Shown: one piece after another, positions 40,497-42,521 of the stretch | How the letters are laid out: each line of letters starts with the position of its first letter | How positions within the stretch are numbered: the first letter of the stretch is position 1 | NCBI GenBank assembly: GCA_000169995.1 | Contig: AAZW01000045.1 | Coordinates: 1 to 42,521, forward strand | DNA length: 42,521 nucleotides | Direction of reading: 5' to 3' | DNA from: Vibrionales bacterium SWAT-3 | Lineage (GTDB): Bacteria; Pseudomonadota; Gammaproteobacteria; Enterobacterales; Vibrionaceae | Notes under the pieces: generated by a model | What the model was told of the DNA's origin: nothing | Database searches by the model: none | Seen by the model: only the letters and a program-made list of their open reading frames with translations | Made by a program: the position numbers and the translations under genes

Positions 40497-41708
40497 TTAC
40501 TCTTCCCACTCAGGGAAAGGGTCTTCCAGAGACAACCAATAGTTGCGCCCTTGCTTTACCTCATCTTCTGTCAGCAAACATTCGTTGAGACGGGCAATCA
40601 ATTTCTCTTGTTCTAATCCCTGACCAATAAACACCAATTCTTGTCGCATATCGCCATAGGGTTCTTGCCAAATGTTGTTGATGGCATCAAGAGAGTCTTG
40701 ATCCGTCGGCCAATCCTCTTTCGGAATTGATTTCCAAAACATGCCTGCGGCGCCATAACGTGCGATACCGCCTGCCTGGCTCCATTGACCGACAAAATCC
40801 GGCCTCGTCGCCAACCAAAAGTAGCCTTTAGAACGAATCAGTTTGCCGTAGTCTTCTGCGTTGTGGAGGAAATCATAAAACTTCTCTGGGTGGAACGGGC
40901 GCCTTGCATGATATGCAAAGCTGGAAATACCATATTCTTCGGTTTCAGGTATATGTTCGCCACGCATTTCTTTCAACCAACCTGGGGCTTGTTGTGCCTT
41001 TTCAAAACTAAAGCTCTGCGTGTCGAGTACCGCATCAAGTTTCACTTCACCATTCGAGATAGGAATAATAGTGGCTGAGGTATTGAGTGTTTTAAGAATC
41101 GCTAAAAGCCTTTCGATTTCTGATTTTTCAGCTAGGTCGGTTTTACTTATCAGGATGACGTCTGCGAACTCTACCTGATCAACGAGCAAGTCGGCGACGC
41201 TGCGTTCATCGTCTTCACCTAACGACTCAGGCGTCTCTGTTAAGAACTTAGCTCCATCGTAATCTCGTAGGAAGTTGATGGCATCAACCACTGTTACCAT
41301 GGTGTCTAAACGGGCAACGTCTGACAGCGAAAGCCCATTTTCATCGGCAAAAGTAAAAGTCTCTGCAACCGGGAGTGGCTCAGCGATACCAGTGGACTCA
41401 ATAACTAGATAATCGAATCTTCCTTCTTGAGCGAGCTTGGTGACTTCTTCAAGTAGATCCTCACGCAGGGTACAACAGATACAGCCGTTACTCATCTCAA
41501 CCAACTTTTCTTCACTGTGGTTGAGCGAAACTTCATTCTGAACGGTCGCTGCATCGATGTTGATTTCACTCATGTCGTTGACGATGACCGCAACTTTTCT
41601 GCCTTGTCTGTTGTTAAGAATATGACTTAAAACGGTTGTTTTTCCTGCGCCGAGAAAGCCGGATAAAACCGTAACAGGGAGTTTTTGGGTGTTCATGCTC
41701 ATGCTCAT
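40497..41708 (-). CDS. COG0523 zinc-chaperone GTPase with CxCC motif (ZigA/YciC-like)
   Basis: 403 residues; ATG codons at 41708, 41702 and 41696 are all in frame. The P-loop is GFLGAGKTT; MSNGCICCTLREDLLEEV has the metal-binding CxCC; VIESTGIAEPLPVAETF and ISKTDLAEKSE are G-motifs. The CobW_C domain (RRPFHPEKFYDFL, SKGYFWLATRPDFVGQWSQAGG) ends in DPFPEWEE, as in the zinc-starvation subfamily. A perfect Zur palindrome lies 13 bases upstream of the first ATG. Probable role: a GTP-driven metallochaperone made under zinc limitation. Confidence 0.92.
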   Translation of the reverse strand: MSMSMNTQKLPVTVLSGFLGAGKTTVLSHILNNRQGRKVAVIVNDMSEINIDAATVQNEVSLNHSEEKLVEMSNGCICCTLREDLLEEVTKLAQEGRFDYLVIESTGIAEPLPVAETFTFADENGLSLSDVARLDTMVTVVDAINFLRDYDGAKFLTETPESLGEDDERSVADLLVDQVEFADVILISKTDLAEKSEIERLLAILKTLNTSATIIPISNGEVKLDAVLDTQSFSFEKAQQAPGWLKEMRGEHIPETEEYGISSFAYHARRPFHPEKFYDFLHNAEDYGKLIRSKGYFWLATRPDFVGQWSQAGGIARYGAAGMFWKSIPKEDWPTDQDSLDAINNIWQEPYGDMRQELVFIGQGLEQEKLIARLNECLLTEDEVKQGRNYWLSLEDPFPEWEE

Positions 41709-41720
41709 TTTATTAGTGTA

Positions 41721-41737
41721 ATGTTATAATATAACAT
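41721..41737. promoter_or_regulatory. Zur operator, perfect palindrome
   Basis: ATGTTATAATATAACAT is a 17-bp perfect palindrome centred at 41729 and matches the gammaproteobacterial Zur box. It contains TATAAT on the plus strand, so a promoter probably overlaps it. It can control the COG0523 gene on the minus strand and the decayed DksA-like gene on the plus strand. Confidence 0.88.
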
Positions 41738-41913
41738 CAAGCATGATCGGTGATCTTAACTCTGGCATCAAGCAGTTTATTACTGTGTCGAGAGCTGGAC
41801 TTTATTGGCGTCTTTATTCGTTTTTAAGTGGTAGAGGCTTAGATGCACGCAATAAAGTACATCGGGCTCTTACCTGGTGTTGGGCTTCTATAAACGAAGA
41901 GAAAAAGCATGTC

Positions 41914-42011
41914 ATGACAAAAGAAGAACTTGTTGCTGCGCCGAAAAGGGCTATATGAATGAAGCTCTGTCGTGCTTCCACTATTTACCCATTTACTGTC
42001 TAAGGCTATGA
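41914..42011 (+). pseudogene. Decayed DksA-like (DksA2-type) gene start
   Basis: Frame 1 reads MTKEELVAAP and then stops shortly after; stepping back one base at 41943 continues EKGYMNEALSCF. Together they resemble the N terminus of DksA-type RNA polymerase-binding proteins (TKEEL.AAP..YMNE.QL.FF). Nothing similar follows, and the frame ends at 42011. Zinc-independent DksA paralogues are known to sit beside Zur-controlled COG0523 genes, which fits the position. Only about 22 codons support this, so it is tentative. A longer open frame from 41743 runs into the same region but resembles nothing I know. Confidence 0.45.
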
Positions 42012-42053
42012 AAAATCATAGTACTGCTTGATTTTCTAAACCCCAAAAACGGT

Positions 42054-42084
42054 GAAACCCCGATGTTGGTAGCATCGGGGTTTC
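42054..42084. terminator. Rho-independent terminator downstream of rplY
   Basis: GAAACCCCGATG (42054-42065) and CATCGGGGTTTC (42073-42084) form a perfect 12-bp stem with a 7-base loop. It lies 87 bases past the rplY stop on the minus strand. The T run is weak, so efficiency is uncertain. Confidence 0.75.
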
Positions 42085-42171
42085 GAATTTTTAGATTTCT
42101 CGATTGGTAAGGTCGATTATCTTTTCTATGCAGAAGGCTGGATTAATCCAATCTTATTCCTTGGTAGGGAA

Positions 42172-42450
42172 TTAGATGCGGATGAAGTCCATGTGCTCAA
42201 CTTTTGGCTTGTAAGCGTGACGTTGAACGTCTTGTGGCTTAACCTTAACTTCTGCGCCGTCAATCAGTAGAGTGATTGCTTCGTAGAACTCAGGCTTGTC
42301 CATTTGGTTGATCACTTCGTCGTGATTAAGTTCGATAGATACAGCTGCTGCTTCACCACCGTAGATTACAGCTGGGAATTTACCAGCGTGACGTAGGCGG
42401 CGGCTCGCACCTTTACCTAGTTCAGTACGTACTACTGCTTCAAATTTCAT
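42172..42450 (-). CDS. rplY: 50S ribosomal protein L25
   Basis: 92 residues, the short L25 form of enterobacteria and vibrios. The pattern MKFEAVVRTELGKGASRRLRHAGKFPAVIYGG and the C-terminal VKVKPQDVQRHAYKPKVEHMDFIRI are diagnostic. It binds 5S rRNA on the large subunit. GAGAGTAAAA upstream serves as ribosome binding site. Apparently monocistronic. Confidence 0.97.
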   Translation of the reverse strand: MKFEAVVRTELGKGASRRLRHAGKFPAVIYGGEAAAVSIELNHDEVINQMDKPEFYEAITLLIDGAEVKVKPQDVQRHAYKPKVEHMDFIRI

Positions 42451-42521
42451 AGTTTTACTCTCAAATTAGTAAAAATTAACTTCACACCTCAATGCGACCT
42501 TGAGTATGTGGTAATGCTTAG

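Noticed and set aside
41743..41958. 71-codon frame as a complete gene next to the Zur box
   Set aside because: Its start lies 6 bases after the operator with no ribosome binding site, and its last part is the DksA-like start in a broken frame. I treat only 41914-42011 as a gene remnant.
1..42521. CRISPR array, integron attC array, prophage, tRNA or rRNA genes
   Set aside because: No regularly spaced identical repeats, no phage structural genes, and no recognisable tRNA or rRNA sequence were seen.

Overview
The window looks like a chromosomal segment of a Vibrio, probably near the Splendidus clade. I infer this from the protein content (rplY, a RhlE-type helicase, COG0523 GTPases under Zur-like boxes, a MSHA-like pilin, a PilZ protein, a BLUF protein) and from base composition; no rRNA or tRNA is present to confirm it. 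Functions are read from motifs and family memory only.

Layout. 1-5650: housekeeping and small genes (thiamine-binding protein, DEAD-box helicase, LysE exporter, PilZ protein, M14 carboxypeptidase, orphan NifW-like protein). 5691-9015: a divergently oriented HTH regulator gene broken by an ISAs1-family element, with its distal end removed at an IS5-family element. 9242-24298: the centrepiece, a three-gene, 15-kb cluster. It encodes a secreted protein of about 3490 residues built from about 22 DUF11-like Ig repeats, an outer-membrane beta-barrel of 1171 residues, and a lipoprotein with two OmpA-type peptidoglycan-binding domains; a strong terminator closes it. 24383-27740: BLUF photosensor, small membrane proteins, acetyltransferase, DUF2805/TIGR03643 protein, HExxH membrane protein. 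27928-34852: a region heavy in acetyltransferases and pseudogenes. Here a LysE gene is split by an IS110/IS1111 element with a probable bridge (seeker) RNA, a GNAT gene is frameshifted, and a DNA alkylation repeat gene is split by a small IS5-family element. 34961-37578: carbon-nitrogen hydrolase, nucleotidyltransferase, RDD protein, NUDIX. 37726-42450: two convergent COG0523 GTPases, each preceded by a Zur-like palindrome, with an IS3-family element inserted in the loop of the terminator between them; then a decayed DksA-like start and rplY.

The main system. The large cluster reads as a split version of a module known in other proteobacteria as fused proteins (DUF11 repeats, carboxypeptidase-regulatory-like domain, barrel, OmpA). 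I infer that the repeat protein is a long surface fibre or adhesin, that the barrel is its outer-membrane anchor or conduit, and that the lipoprotein clamps the assembly to peptidoglycan. A plausible local regulator is divergent from it and is now inactivated, so expression in this strain may be unregulated or locked.

The second theme is mobile-element damage. Five insertion sequences lie in 42.5 kb. Four pre-insertion sites can be rebuilt: three coding sequences rejoin in frame once the element is removed, and one terminator hairpin is restored. The fifth element (IS5 at 5691) has no target duplication and marks a deletion.
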